DNA of 64,000 nt from Candidatus Villigracilis proximus (GTDB lineage: Bacteria > Chloroflexota > Anaerolineae > Anaerolineales > Villigracilaceae), in the NCBI GenBank assembly GCA_016715195.1, contig JADKBB010000018.1, positions 1-64,000 of the forward strand. Reading direction: 5' to 3'. Under the pieces are notes generated by a model. It did not search any database, was not told the DNA's origin, and saw only the letters and a list, made by a program, of their open reading frames with translations. The translations under genes were made by a program, and so were the position numbers. This document shows positions 27,287 to 35,127 of this stretch, piece by piece. Numbering within the stretch: position 1 is the first letter of the stretch; each line of letters begins with the position of its first letter.

Positions 27287-27631
27287 ATGACAGACTGCAT
27301 TTTTTGCAAGATCATCACAGGCGACATTCCAAGCACCAACGTATTCCGTGACGAACAGGTAACGGCCTTTCGTGACCTCCATCCCGCCGCGCCGACCCAT
27401 ATTATGATCGTACCCAACAAACACATCGACTCGGTCAATATGCTTACAAATGACGATGAACAGTTAATTGGTCATCTCTTCACAACAGCGAAACAACTTG
27501 CCGCACAGGAAGGCATCGCCGAAGATGGCTACCGGCTCATCATCAATACGAATGCAAATGCCGGGCAGACTGTATTTCACATCCACCTGCACCTTTTGGG
27601 CGGCGCTCCCATGCAACATCCAATGGGATAA
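27287..27631 (+). CDS. HIT-family nucleotide-binding protein (HINT type)
   Basis: 114 residues, a small purine-nucleotide phosphoramidase/hydrolase. DCIFCKIITGDIPSTNVF has the Zn-type CxxC; the histidine triad is FHIHLHLLGG. Good GGAGG site before ATG 27287. Function in the cell is general (AMP-lysine or nucleotidyl hydrolysis). It is followed by a large palindromic element. Confidence 0.93.
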   Translation: MTDCIFCKIITGDIPSTNVFRDEQVTAFRDLHPAAPTHIMIVPNKHIDSVNMLTNDDEQLIGHLFTTAKQLAAQEGIAEDGYRLIINTNANAGQTVFHIHLHLLGGAPMQHPMG

Positions 27632-27671
27632 AGATCAAAGCGATCAGCGAAACGGCTGGTCGTTTTTTATA

Positions 27672-27762
27672 GAGTCAAGCGAGACTTCGGAAGTCTTTTT
27701 AGAGGCTTCATCGCGTTGAGGCTTTAAGAAAGACTTCCGAAGTCTGAATACTAGATTGACTC
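27672..27762. repeat. large cruciform-like repeat before thyX
   Basis: Outer arms GAGTCAA (27672-27678) and TTGACTC (27756-27762); inner arms AGACTTCGGAAGTCTTT (27683-27699) and its exact inverse AAAGACTTCCGAAGTCT (27728-27744), each near-palindromic itself. The right outer arm doubles as the -35 box of the thyX promoter. Confidence 0.75.
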
Positions 27763-27784
27763 ACGCAAAAATATCATTTATAAA
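27756..27784 (+). promoter_or_regulatory. thyX promoter
   Basis: TTGACT (27756-27761), 17 bases, TATAAA (27779-27784), about 45 bases before the thyX start. The -35 hexamer lies inside the outer arm of the palindromic repeat, so the repeat supplies part of the promoter. Confidence 0.7.
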
Positions 27785-27828
27785 CCGTCCCAACTCAAAC
27801 ACCGATTACTGAAACCTGGAGTCTTCAC

Positions 27829-29240
27829 ATGCCTGAACGAGAGATATACCTGCTTTCCCCGCGCGCACTCAGCCCTGAAACCATTGCGGTTGCTTTTGCA
27901 AAAACATCACGCGCACCTGAATCCTTTCGCGAGATCGCCGCGGAATTAAGTGACGAAAAGTCAGCGCAGTTCCATGAAAAATGGGTCGTTGGCTACGGTC
28001 ACGCATCTGTAGCGGAACATGCGGTTCTGCATTTTGCATTCGAAAATGTCTCACGCATTGCGATCGAAACCATCGAAAGCAGCCGGCTTGCATCTTATAC
28101 TGAAAAATCCACCCGCTATCAAAAATGGGGACAAGCTGACTTCACCATCCCGCCCGAACTTGATGGACATCCACTGCGCGATGAATTTATCGAAACTGTC
28201 CGCCTCCTTTTCTCGACCTATGCTGAGTCGCTCGACCCTGTAAAGAATCTCATCTTAGGGAAATCCCCGCGCCGCGAGAATGAAAGCGACGAAGCCTACG
28301 ACCGCCGCATCCGCTCACAATATGTGGACCGCTGCCGCTTCATCCTGCCTGCCGCCGCAAATGCAAATGTCGGCATGACCGCCAATGCGCGTGTGATCGA
28401 AATGGTCATCCGCAAGATGCTTTCCCATCCGCTCGCGGAAGTGAGACAGATCGGCGAAAAAATGAAGGAAGTAGCCAAAGCCGAAACACCGACCTTGGTC
28501 AAATATGCTGATGCAGTCCCCTACGTTGTAGAAACAATCAAGGATTAATATGGAAGTCAGGCAGCTTGGAATTGAAATCAAAATCGGATTGGTGCAACTT
28601 AATCGATTATGACAAAGACGGCGAGAAAAAAATCCTCGCTGCGGCTTTGTACCGCTTCAATGAGATACCCTTTGCTGATGCGCTGACGTATATAAAATCG
28701 CTGAAGAAAAAAGAGCGCGCCGAATTAGCAGATACGGTACTAAAGCGTCTGGGAAAATTCGACGTCCCATTGCGTGAACTGGAATATTCCAACTACACCT
28801 TTGACATCGTCATGGATCAGGGTGCGTATGCCGAGTTCAAACGTCACCGCATGATGACGCAGACTCCACAGCGCCTGACGACTCATCTCGGGTACACGAT
28901 TCCGCTTCTCGTAACAGAAGCAGGTTTCGGGTCCAAGTATGAAGCGGCGATGGAAGCAGCGATCAAGATGTATGAAAAGTTGTATGCGTTCAATCCAGAT
29001 GTCGCGCAGTATATTGTCCCCAATGGATTTAATCGCCGCGTGCTGGCGCAATTCAATTTACGTGAAGCCTTCGCCTTCTGTCAATTACGCACAGCCGCCA
29101 ATGCACATTTTTCGATCCGCAGAGTTGCGCAAAAAATGTATGAAGACATCGCACGCGTACATCCGTTGTTGGCTAAATACATGAAACTGCACAACGAAAC
29201 ATGGCAGGGCGTGGAAGAAAATTATTTCACCAAGGTATAA
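27829..29240 (+). CDS. thyX: tandem-domain flavin-dependent thymidylate synthase, frameshifted
   Basis: Two ThyX-like domains in a row, about 470 residues if joined. The first (to about 28540) has HASVAEHAVLHFAFENVSR and SSRLASYTEKSTRYQKW, a ThyX motif whose RHR is lost but whose S-x-RY is kept. The second has FKRHRMMTQTPQRLTTHLGY, with the RHR nucleotide-binding motif, and AFAFCQLRTAANAHFSIRR. The two are split by a stop at 28546; adding one T at 28545-28546 gives a continuous IKDLIWKSGS linker. The second ORF alone has only a TTG start and no ribosome site, so I take this as one gene. It methylates dUMP using FAD and methylene-tetrahydrofolate. Confidence 0.8.
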
Positions 29241-29259
29241 AAAGATTAACCACAAAGAC

Positions 29260-29309
29260 ACAAAGACACGAAAGCTCAAAGTTTTTTCTTCGAGACTTCG
29301 TGTCTTTGT
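29260..29309. repeat. hairpin repeat (CACAAAGACACAAAG family)
   Basis: ACAAAGACACGAA (29260-29272) is inverted at 29297-29309; the left arm is preceded by CCACAAAGAC, a direct repeat of the word. Lies between convergent thyX and the aldo/keto reductase gene and could act as terminator for both. Confidence 0.75.
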
Positions 29310-29331
29310 ATTTGGCTTTTCAAAAACTATC

Positions 29332-30315
29332 TTATTCTTCGTCTTCGGATTTCTTCACGCCAAAGATCACATCGATCTTCGCCATGATCTCAGGGGTAAT
29401 GCGATCCACCACATCGGCGGCTTTCATATTTTCGTGCACCTGCTCCACACGGCTCGCGCCAGTGATGACCGTGCTAACAAACGGATTCTTCACACACCAG
29501 GCCAGTGCCAGTTGTGAAAGCGTGCAGCCAAGTTCTTTGGCGATCGGTTCCAACGCTGTGACCTTGGCAAGTTTCTGTTCATCGGTCAACAGATTCTTCA
29601 ACCACTCATAGCCCTTGAGCGCACCGCGGCTGTCTTTCGGAATACCGCCTTTATATTTACCAGTCAACAACCCCGAAGCCAGCGGACTCCAAATGGTGGT
29701 GCCGTAGCCATAATCTTTATAGAAGCGGACATAATCGCCTTCGAGTCGTCCGCGCTCGAACATGTTGTATTGCGGCTGTTCAACAACCGGTTTGTGCAAG
29801 TGATGACGCTCCGCGATCTGAATCGCCTGCGCGATCTCAGAAGCAGACCATTCTGAAGTTCCCCAATATAAAGCCTGCCCCCATTCGATGATGTTATGCA
29901 TCGCCCAAACTGTCTCTTCAATTGGCGTGGTCGCATCGGGACGGTGACAGTAGATCAGATCCACATAATCAAGCTGCAAACGTTCGAGTGACCCGGCAAT
30001 GCCTTCGATCAGACGTTTGCGATTAAGTGTATTCTTTTCGTTGATGCCTTCATTGATACCCCAAAAGAATTTGGTTGAGATCAAATAACTGCTTCTGCGC
30101 CATTTCAATTCCTTGAGCGCCGCGCCCATCACTGTTTCTGATTTTCCGCCCGCATACACTTCAGCGTTATCAAAAAAATTCACGCCCGCATCATACGCCG
30201 CGGCCATCATATCCACTGCGGCTTTCACATCTGCCTGCGTGCTAAACGTAACCCACGAGCCAAAAGACAGCTCACTGACTTGAATGCCGGTCTTACCGAG
30301 ATGACGATATTTCAT
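29332..30315 (-). CDS. aldo/keto reductase (potassium-channel beta-subunit type)
   Basis: 327 residues, TIM-barrel NADPH oxidoreductase. MKYRHLGKTGIQVSELSFGSW start; catalytic Asp-Tyr in NFFDNAEVYAGGKSE, Lys in LISTKFFWG, His in LIYCHRPD; cofactor region WSPLASGLLTGKYKG and STVITGASRVEQ. This is the AKR6-like (Kv-beta/YghZ) layout. ATG 30315 with GGAGG is preferred over the longer frame. Substrate unknown, probably aldehydes. Confidence 0.9.
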   Translation of the reverse strand: MKYRHLGKTGIQVSELSFGSWVTFSTQADVKAAVDMMAAAYDAGVNFFDNAEVYAGGKSETVMGAALKELKWRRSSYLISTKFFWGINEGINEKNTLNRKRLIEGIAGSLERLQLDYVDLIYCHRPDATTPIEETVWAMHNIIEWGQALYWGTSEWSASEIAQAIQIAERHHLHKPVVEQPQYNMFERGRLEGDYVRFYKDYGYGTTIWSPLASGLLTGKYKGGIPKDSRGALKGYEWLKNLLTDEQKLAKVTALEPIAKELGCTLSQLALAWCVKNPFVSTVITGASRVEQVHENMKAADVVDRITPEIMAKIDVIFGVKKSEDEE

Positions 30316-30379
30316 TGTTGCCTCCAGAGATTTTGTTCGCAAGCAGGGCGGGGTGTGGAGTGGATGGTATAATCACCTA

Positions 30380-31297
30380 ATGCGTAATCTAATATTGACG
30401 TGTGTATTTCTTCTGACAGCCTGTGCACCCGCGTCCATACCCAACACTTCCAACAACTCGATCGAACCCTATCTTACAGTCACCCCCAGCCTGACCTCCA
30501 CACCCAACGTGCTTGTCATCGCTGAAACGCCCCTGCCAACAGCCACCCCCTTTATTTACACAATTCAATCAGGCGATACTTTCAGTGAACTTGCCGAGCA
30601 ATTTAAGATCTCACAGGATGCGCTAAGAGCGGCCAATCCGGATGTCTCTCCGAACAGCATGTCAGTCGGGACGATTCTTCTCATCCCAGACAGTTCCCAA
30701 CCCCTCAGCACCGCATCAACCCTAACGCCTGTGCCTGCTCCTGTCACCCAAACAGTTTGCCACCCTTCAGCAGATAACGGCCTTTGGTGCTTTGCGCTGA
30801 TCCATAACGATACATCTGATGTCCTTGAAAATGTATCAGCGCAAATTACATTACTCGATGAAAACAATAACGCACTCGCGAGCCAAACTGCCTTCCCCCC
30901 ACTGGATATTATCCCCGCGAACTCATCATTACCTGTCTATGTTTTCTTTCCCAATACATCGGCAAGCGCAAATATACAAATTCAATTATTGAGTGCCATT
31001 CAGTCCAACAATTCACAACGCCCTTCTGCATCATTACATAACACCATCGCCCAAATTAACTGGAACGGACTCTCCGCCCACCTCAGCGGACAGGTCATCC
31101 TGCCTGCTGAATCGACAGCCGCAACCCAGATTTGGGTCGCGGCTGTGGCGTACGATAAAGATGGTCAAGTTGTTGGGCTCAAACGCTGGGAAGGCGGAGC
31201 GATACAGCCCGGGGGAAATATCTCTTTCAGTTTTTTAGTCTCCAGTCTCGGGCCTAAGATTGATTCGGTAGAGTTTGTTGTCGAGGCCAGACCGTAG
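30380..31297 (+). CDS. LysM-domain lipoprotein
   Basis: 305 residues. Signal peptide MRNLILTCVFLLTAC with the lipobox Cys, a Ser/Thr/Pro tether, then one LysM domain at about 60-105 (YTIQSGDTFSELAEQF, GTILLIPDS) that would bind peptidoglycan. The C-terminal half is a beta-rich domain resembling FxLYD-type modules (IHNDTSDVLENVSAQITLLDENN). Start ATG 30380 begins the signal peptide; the longer frame is rejected. The stop codon is the first base of a hairpin repeat. Confidence 0.8.
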   Translation: MRNLILTCVFLLTACAPASIPNTSNNSIEPYLTVTPSLTSTPNVLVIAETPLPTATPFIYTIQSGDTFSELAEQFKISQDALRAANPDVSPNSMSVGTILLIPDSSQPLSTASTLTPVPAPVTQTVCHPSADNGLWCFALIHNDTSDVLENVSAQITLLDENNNALASQTAFPPLDIIPANSSLPVYVFFPNTSASANIQIQLLSAIQSNNSQRPSASLHNTIAQINWNGLSAHLSGQVILPAESTAATQIWVAAVAYDKDGQVVGLKRWEGGAIQPGGNISFSFLVSSLGPKIDSVEFVVEARP

Positions 31298-31340
31298 ACG
31301 ATGGACCATAGACCGTTTTTACGGTCCACGGTCCATCGTC
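31297..31340. repeat. hairpin repeat (GACGATGGACC family) between convergent genes
   Basis: GACGATGGACC (31297-31307) is inverted at 31330-31340, with GACCGT/ACGGTC inside. Placed where two convergent genes meet, so it may also terminate. Confidence 0.7.
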
Positions 31341-31353
31341 CATTGTCAAATAT

Positions 31354-32964
31354 TTACTTCCCATCCAACCACATATATCTTTCAAGCGGCACCGTGATCG
31401 GAGTAAACACAAAGCCCTTCACATACGGCTGCACAAGTTGATAAGAAACCGAATGCGTTGTGAACAACACGGGGGCATCATCCACGATCATTTGCTCGGC
31501 TTGTTGATACATGGCAATGCGTTTGGTTACATCCTGTTCAACACGCGCCTGCTCAAGAAGTGCATCCAACGCAGGGTTGGAGTAACCGCCTTGATTTTGA
31601 TTGGAACCGCTATGGAAAAGAACATCGGCAAAATTCTCAGGATCGGGATAATCAGCGCACCAGCCGCCGCTAAATATCTGTCCGTGGTTGCCTGAATAAA
31701 TTTGCTCGTAATAATAATTGTATTCAATGTTCTCGATGTTAACCGTCACACCAAGATTCTGTTCCCACATTTCAGCCATCGCGGCTACATCAGAGCTGAC
31801 ATAACTGCCAATGCCGCCGTTCGTATAAACGATGGGAGGTAATCCTTCTGCGCCGCCATATTTGGATTGTTTGAGCAATTCGCGCGCCTGTTCAGGATCG
31901 TAGTCCAAACCTTTAAGCTCATAATTAAATCCGGGCAAGCCAGGCGGGTATGGACCAATCGCCGGCAAAGCCTGTCCGCGCAGCACAACATCAATATAAC
32001 GCTGACGATCAAACGCCATCGAAAACGCCTTGCGGACATTCACATCATCAAAGGGCGGTTGTGTGCTATCAAATACAACATAGCCCGTGCAAAGATCAAC
32101 ACCTGTCACGAGTTGACTATGTAACGGCTCTGAGGGATCAAGCATACGGTCTATATCGTAAATTCCAACACCAGCCACATCCACATCACCGGTTTCAAAC
32201 AAACGCAGATCATCACCCGCGTAAAGTTTTATCACCACATACGGAATGGAAGGCGCGCCAAGATAAAAATCCAGATTGGCTTCATACACAATATATTCAA
32301 AAGACTTCCATTCGGTTAAACGATATGGCCCGGTGCCGTTGGGAGTGCGCACCCATTCTTCGCCGGTTTCCACATTTTCCTGATCCACGACAAAAGCAGT
32401 TGGGAAAGTAAGTTTCAACAGGAAGTAGGGCTTGGGCGCATCAATTGTGACCTGCAAGGTGAGATCGTTGATCGCCTGCAAACCGCTGATATGATCGGCC
32501 TGCCCCGCGGCCATTTCACGCACGCCCACGATATCGCCCAGATAAGTCAACACCGTATCAGACGCAAGCTGGGGGCTGGCTGCCCGTTCCCAGGAATAGA
32601 TCACATCTTTGGCAGTGACAAAGCGGTTGTTGTGAAAGCGCGCGTTCTCACGCAAGTGGAAGGTATAGACCGTGCCGTCGTCACTGACTTCCCATGTTTC
32701 TGCGATGTCAGGTGTGAGATTCAAGCGCGGGTCAAAAGAGACAAGTCCACTAAAGACAAGTTTGTTGCCTGAGCTATACGTCGTGGCGGGATCATAATCC
32801 CGCAGATTGGTGGATTCTCCGCCGCCGTAAACAATAGCCTGGTCGAGCGGAATATCCACCTGCAAAGCGGATGCTGTTTTTGCGCTGGTGGAAAGAACGA
32901 GGGAAAGCACAAGTGTCAACGCGAGGAATGAAAGCACAAAACTCTTTTTGAAATTCTTAACCAT
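31354..32964 (-). CDS. peptide/oligopeptide ABC transporter substrate-binding protein
   Basis: SBP family 5, about 536 residues. Signal peptide MVKNFKKSFVLSFLALTLVL; mature domain shows YTFHLRENARFHNNRFVTAKD and DVNVRKAFSMAFDRQRYIDVVL, the hallmarks of DppA/OppA-like proteins. The C terminus is ALLEQARVEQDVTKRIAMYQ followed by APVLFTTHSVS. No permease or ATPase gene is nearby. ATG 32964 overlaps the stop of the upstream metallopeptidase gene by eight bases. Confidence 0.9.
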   Translation of the reverse strand: MVKNFKKSFVLSFLALTLVLSLVLSTSAKTASALQVDIPLDQAIVYGGGESTNLRDYDPATTYSSGNKLVFSGLVSFDPRLNLTPDIAETWEVSDDGTVYTFHLRENARFHNNRFVTAKDVIYSWERAASPQLASDTVLTYLGDIVGVREMAAGQADHISGLQAINDLTLQVTIDAPKPYFLLKLTFPTAFVVDQENVETGEEWVRTPNGTGPYRLTEWKSFEYIVYEANLDFYLGAPSIPYVVIKLYAGDDLRLFETGDVDVAGVGIYDIDRMLDPSEPLHSQLVTGVDLCTGYVVFDSTQPPFDDVNVRKAFSMAFDRQRYIDVVLRGQALPAIGPYPPGLPGFNYELKGLDYDPEQARELLKQSKYGGAEGLPPIVYTNGGIGSYVSSDVAAMAEMWEQNLGVTVNIENIEYNYYYEQIYSGNHGQIFSGGWCADYPDPENFADVLFHSGSNQNQGGYSNPALDALLEQARVEQDVTKRIAMYQQAEQMIVDDAPVLFTTHSVSYQLVQPYVKGFVFTPITVPLERYMWLDGK

Positions 32965-34321
32965 TTTTGCCTGCCTTATGATTTTGCGAGCGGACAATTA
33001 ATCCCAGGGCCAACACGCCGAAGACCAGCAGTATCATGCCGCAGAAACAGATCAAGGCAATGGTCAATGCGATCGGCGGTCCCTTGGGGGCATCCCCTGA
33101 TTCAGTAAATGATGAAGTAGGGATTGCATAAGGTGTAGGCGTCATTGCCAATGGCGCACCTGAAACGGGCACGTAGGTGGGGACAAATGTCGGGGTGGGC
33201 TGGGATGTCGCTTGAGCAGAAACAGGTCGAGGCGCGGCCCCGACCGATTCTCTCCAGAGGTCTTCCAATCCATCAGTGTCGAATCCATAGACTTCGACCA
33301 GTGCATCGTCGATCGGTTTTGCATCTCGCAAGGCACCGAGTAGTTCTGTTATTTTTTCCTGCCCATATTCATTAATCAAAAAAGTAACAATGCTATGCGA
33401 CTCGCTGTAGGAAAGATTGGCTTTGTCGGCGAGTTCGGAGAAACCGCCATTCAACGAACGAATGGTTAAGACGGTGTTGTTGCTAATGGCCTGGTCAAGT
33501 AGAGACTGCATATTGTCATCCAGCGCGCCTTCGCTGAACATGGCGAGTCCTTCATTCAACCATGTCGGAACTGTGCCGATGCAGGAAAATGTAAAATGTC
33601 CGACCAGAATATGGGTCAGCTCATGAATGACTGTATTTTTATCCCATGTGGAATCAGACCCCGATACCCCCATGATAAAAATATTATAGTCAGGAAAAGC
33701 CATGCCGCCTGTCCATGAGGGTTCATAAAGAATGGCATCGCGCATATCGTCGTAATTTGGATAAACATAAAGATCAATTGGGGAATCTGTGGTCAGCCCG
33801 GCCTGTTCCTTGTTACGACGCAAGCCTTCAACACCGGCATCGAGCATGGTTTGGGCAAAGGATTGATCATTGCCATACCAATGCAAACGCAAGTCACCGC
33901 TGGTTATGGTTTGCCAGTCATGCACATCGTCCAGCCATATGGCAGTGTTTAATTCACTGGAGAACTCAGCGCCACTTTCATCAGTGTACCGCCAGCGCCA
34001 CCAGATGCTTGCTCCCGGCGGAAGTGAACCGCTCTGGCGCATATCCCATGTCCACACGACCTCGGTTGTTTTAGCGGATGTAAATTCAGGAAATGCGATG
34101 GCAATCACATCACCGCAAGTCTGTTGTTCATTGCCATATTCCAAAGTTACAGAAGTTATGCTGGAACTGGCTTCCAACGTGGCTGAGAATGTCGCCGTGT
34201 TTGGAAAATCAAACGTAACCTGATCCTCTGTCACATCTGCGCGCGGCGCGGCAAACACGGGCTGCGCGGGAAAAACAAGCATTGCAAATAATAAAAAGAG
34301 ATTTATTGTTCCAGTTCGCAT
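32957..34321 (-). CDS. membrane-anchored gluzincin metallopeptidase (MA-family)
   Basis: 454 residues. Signal peptide to about 25 (LFLLFAMLVFPAQPVFAA), a beta-rich region, then a zinc peptidase with TVIHELTHILVGH and the downstream glutamate helix WLNEGLAMFSEGA. A Pro/Thr stalk and one C-terminal membrane helix (IALTIALICFCGMILLVFGV) anchor it outside the cell. AAGGAGG before ATG 34321. It is cotranscribed with the peptide-binding protein, so protein degradation and peptide uptake may be linked. Confidence 0.82.
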   Translation of the reverse strand: MRTGTINLFLLFAMLVFPAQPVFAAPRADVTEDQVTFDFPNTATFSATLEASSSITSVTLEYGNEQQTCGDVIAIAFPEFTSAKTTEVVWTWDMRQSGSLPPGASIWWRWRYTDESGAEFSSELNTAIWLDDVHDWQTITSGDLRLHWYGNDQSFAQTMLDAGVEGLRRNKEQAGLTTDSPIDLYVYPNYDDMRDAILYEPSWTGGMAFPDYNIFIMGVSGSDSTWDKNTVIHELTHILVGHFTFSCIGTVPTWLNEGLAMFSEGALDDNMQSLLDQAISNNTVLTIRSLNGGFSELADKANLSYSESHSIVTFLINEYGQEKITELLGALRDAKPIDDALVEVYGFDTDGLEDLWRESVGAAPRPVSAQATSQPTPTFVPTYVPVSGAPLAMTPTPYAIPTSSFTESGDAPKGPPIALTIALICFCGMILLVFGVLALGLIVRSQNHKAGKNG

Positions 34322-34448
34322 ACGGGATCCTCCTTAAAATTTTTCCTACTATATCACCAAACAAATTATCACACACAAATGGGACAAAATCGGGAAGTTT
34401 TAGTGACATACATCCACCCGCAAAACTAAGGGTTATTTAATCTCGCCA

Positions 34449-34514
34449 TGTAAAATGAATATATATTGTTACATTTTACACATTTTCATATTTTGAGATA
34501 TTTCGATCTCAAAA
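34449..34514. promoter_or_regulatory. two inverted repeats in front of ccmE
   Basis: TGTAAAATG (34449-34457) and CATTTTACA (34472-34480) form one pair with a 14-base AT-rich spacer, a possible operator. TTTTGAGAT (34491-34499) and ATCTCAAAA (34506-34514) form a hairpin just before the GGAGG site of ccmE. Confidence 0.5.
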
Positions 34515-34532
34515 ATCCTTTCGGAGGAATCC

Positions 34533-35015
34533 ATGCAAATCAATAAATTCTTTCTTGGCGGCGCGCTCATTCTGGCCGCAGTTGTTTATCTAATTTTCTC
34601 ATCCACACAGGCCAGCGCTGAATACTTCATGACCGTGGACGAAGTCAAAGCTGAAGGCACTGCAGCCATCGGCAAAAGCTTGCGTCTCTCCGGTGCTGTG
34701 CTCGGCGACTCGATCCAATACGATCCAGAAACACTCACCCTCACCTTTGATGTGGCGCATGTCTCCGGCAATAATGCCGAGATCGAAGCGCAGGGCGGGC
34801 TGGCACTGGTGCTTTATCAGGCTGTGAACGATCCCTCCCGCCAGCGTGTGACCGTCATATATGTCGGTCCCAAACCAGATCTGTTGCGCGGTGAGGCACA
34901 GGCCATTATGACCGGTAAACTTGGTGAAGATGGTATATTCTATGCCGATGAACTTCTGCTCAAATGTCCCACCAAATATGAGCAAGCCGTACCTGAACAA
35001 GCCTCATCAAATTAA
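34533..35015 (+). CDS. ccmE: cytochrome c maturation heme chaperone CcmE, CxxxY type
   Basis: 160 residues. One N-terminal membrane anchor (FFLGGALILAAVVYLIF) and a periplasmic OB-fold barrel (GKSLRLSGAVLGDSI, VTVIYVGPKPDLLRGEAQ). The heme-linking histidine of classical CcmE (HxxxY) is replaced by cysteine: LLLKCPTKYE, the CxxxY variant known from Desulfovibrio-type systems. It takes heme from CcmC and gives it to CcmF. First gene of the ccm operon, with GGAGG before the start. Confidence 0.92.
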   Translation: MQINKFFLGGALILAAVVYLIFSSTQASAEYFMTVDEVKAEGTAAIGKSLRLSGAVLGDSIQYDPETLTLTFDVAHVSGNNAEIEAQGGLALVLYQAVNDPSRQRVTVIYVGPKPDLLRGEAQAIMTGKLGEDGIFYADELLLKCPTKYEQAVPEQASSN

Positions 35016-35043
35016 TTTATGATTGAGTAGCCGGGCAGATTGG

Positions 35044-35090
35044 ATCGTTGACTGTCAAAGAGAGCAAGATATGCTCAAACAGTCAACGAT
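35044..35090. repeat. hairpin between ccmE and ccmF
   Basis: ATCGTTGACTGT (35044-35055) is exactly inverted at 35079-35090; a smaller GAGCA/TGCTC pair lies in the loop. No T-tract, and it lies within an operon. Confidence 0.7.
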
Positions 35091-35127
35091 ATAAACACTC
35101 CGCTACCAAATCAAACAAGGAATTCCT

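Noticed and set aside
28566..29240. Second ThyX domain as a separate gene
   Set aside because: Only a TTG start without ribosome site; one added base joins both domains through a plausible linker.
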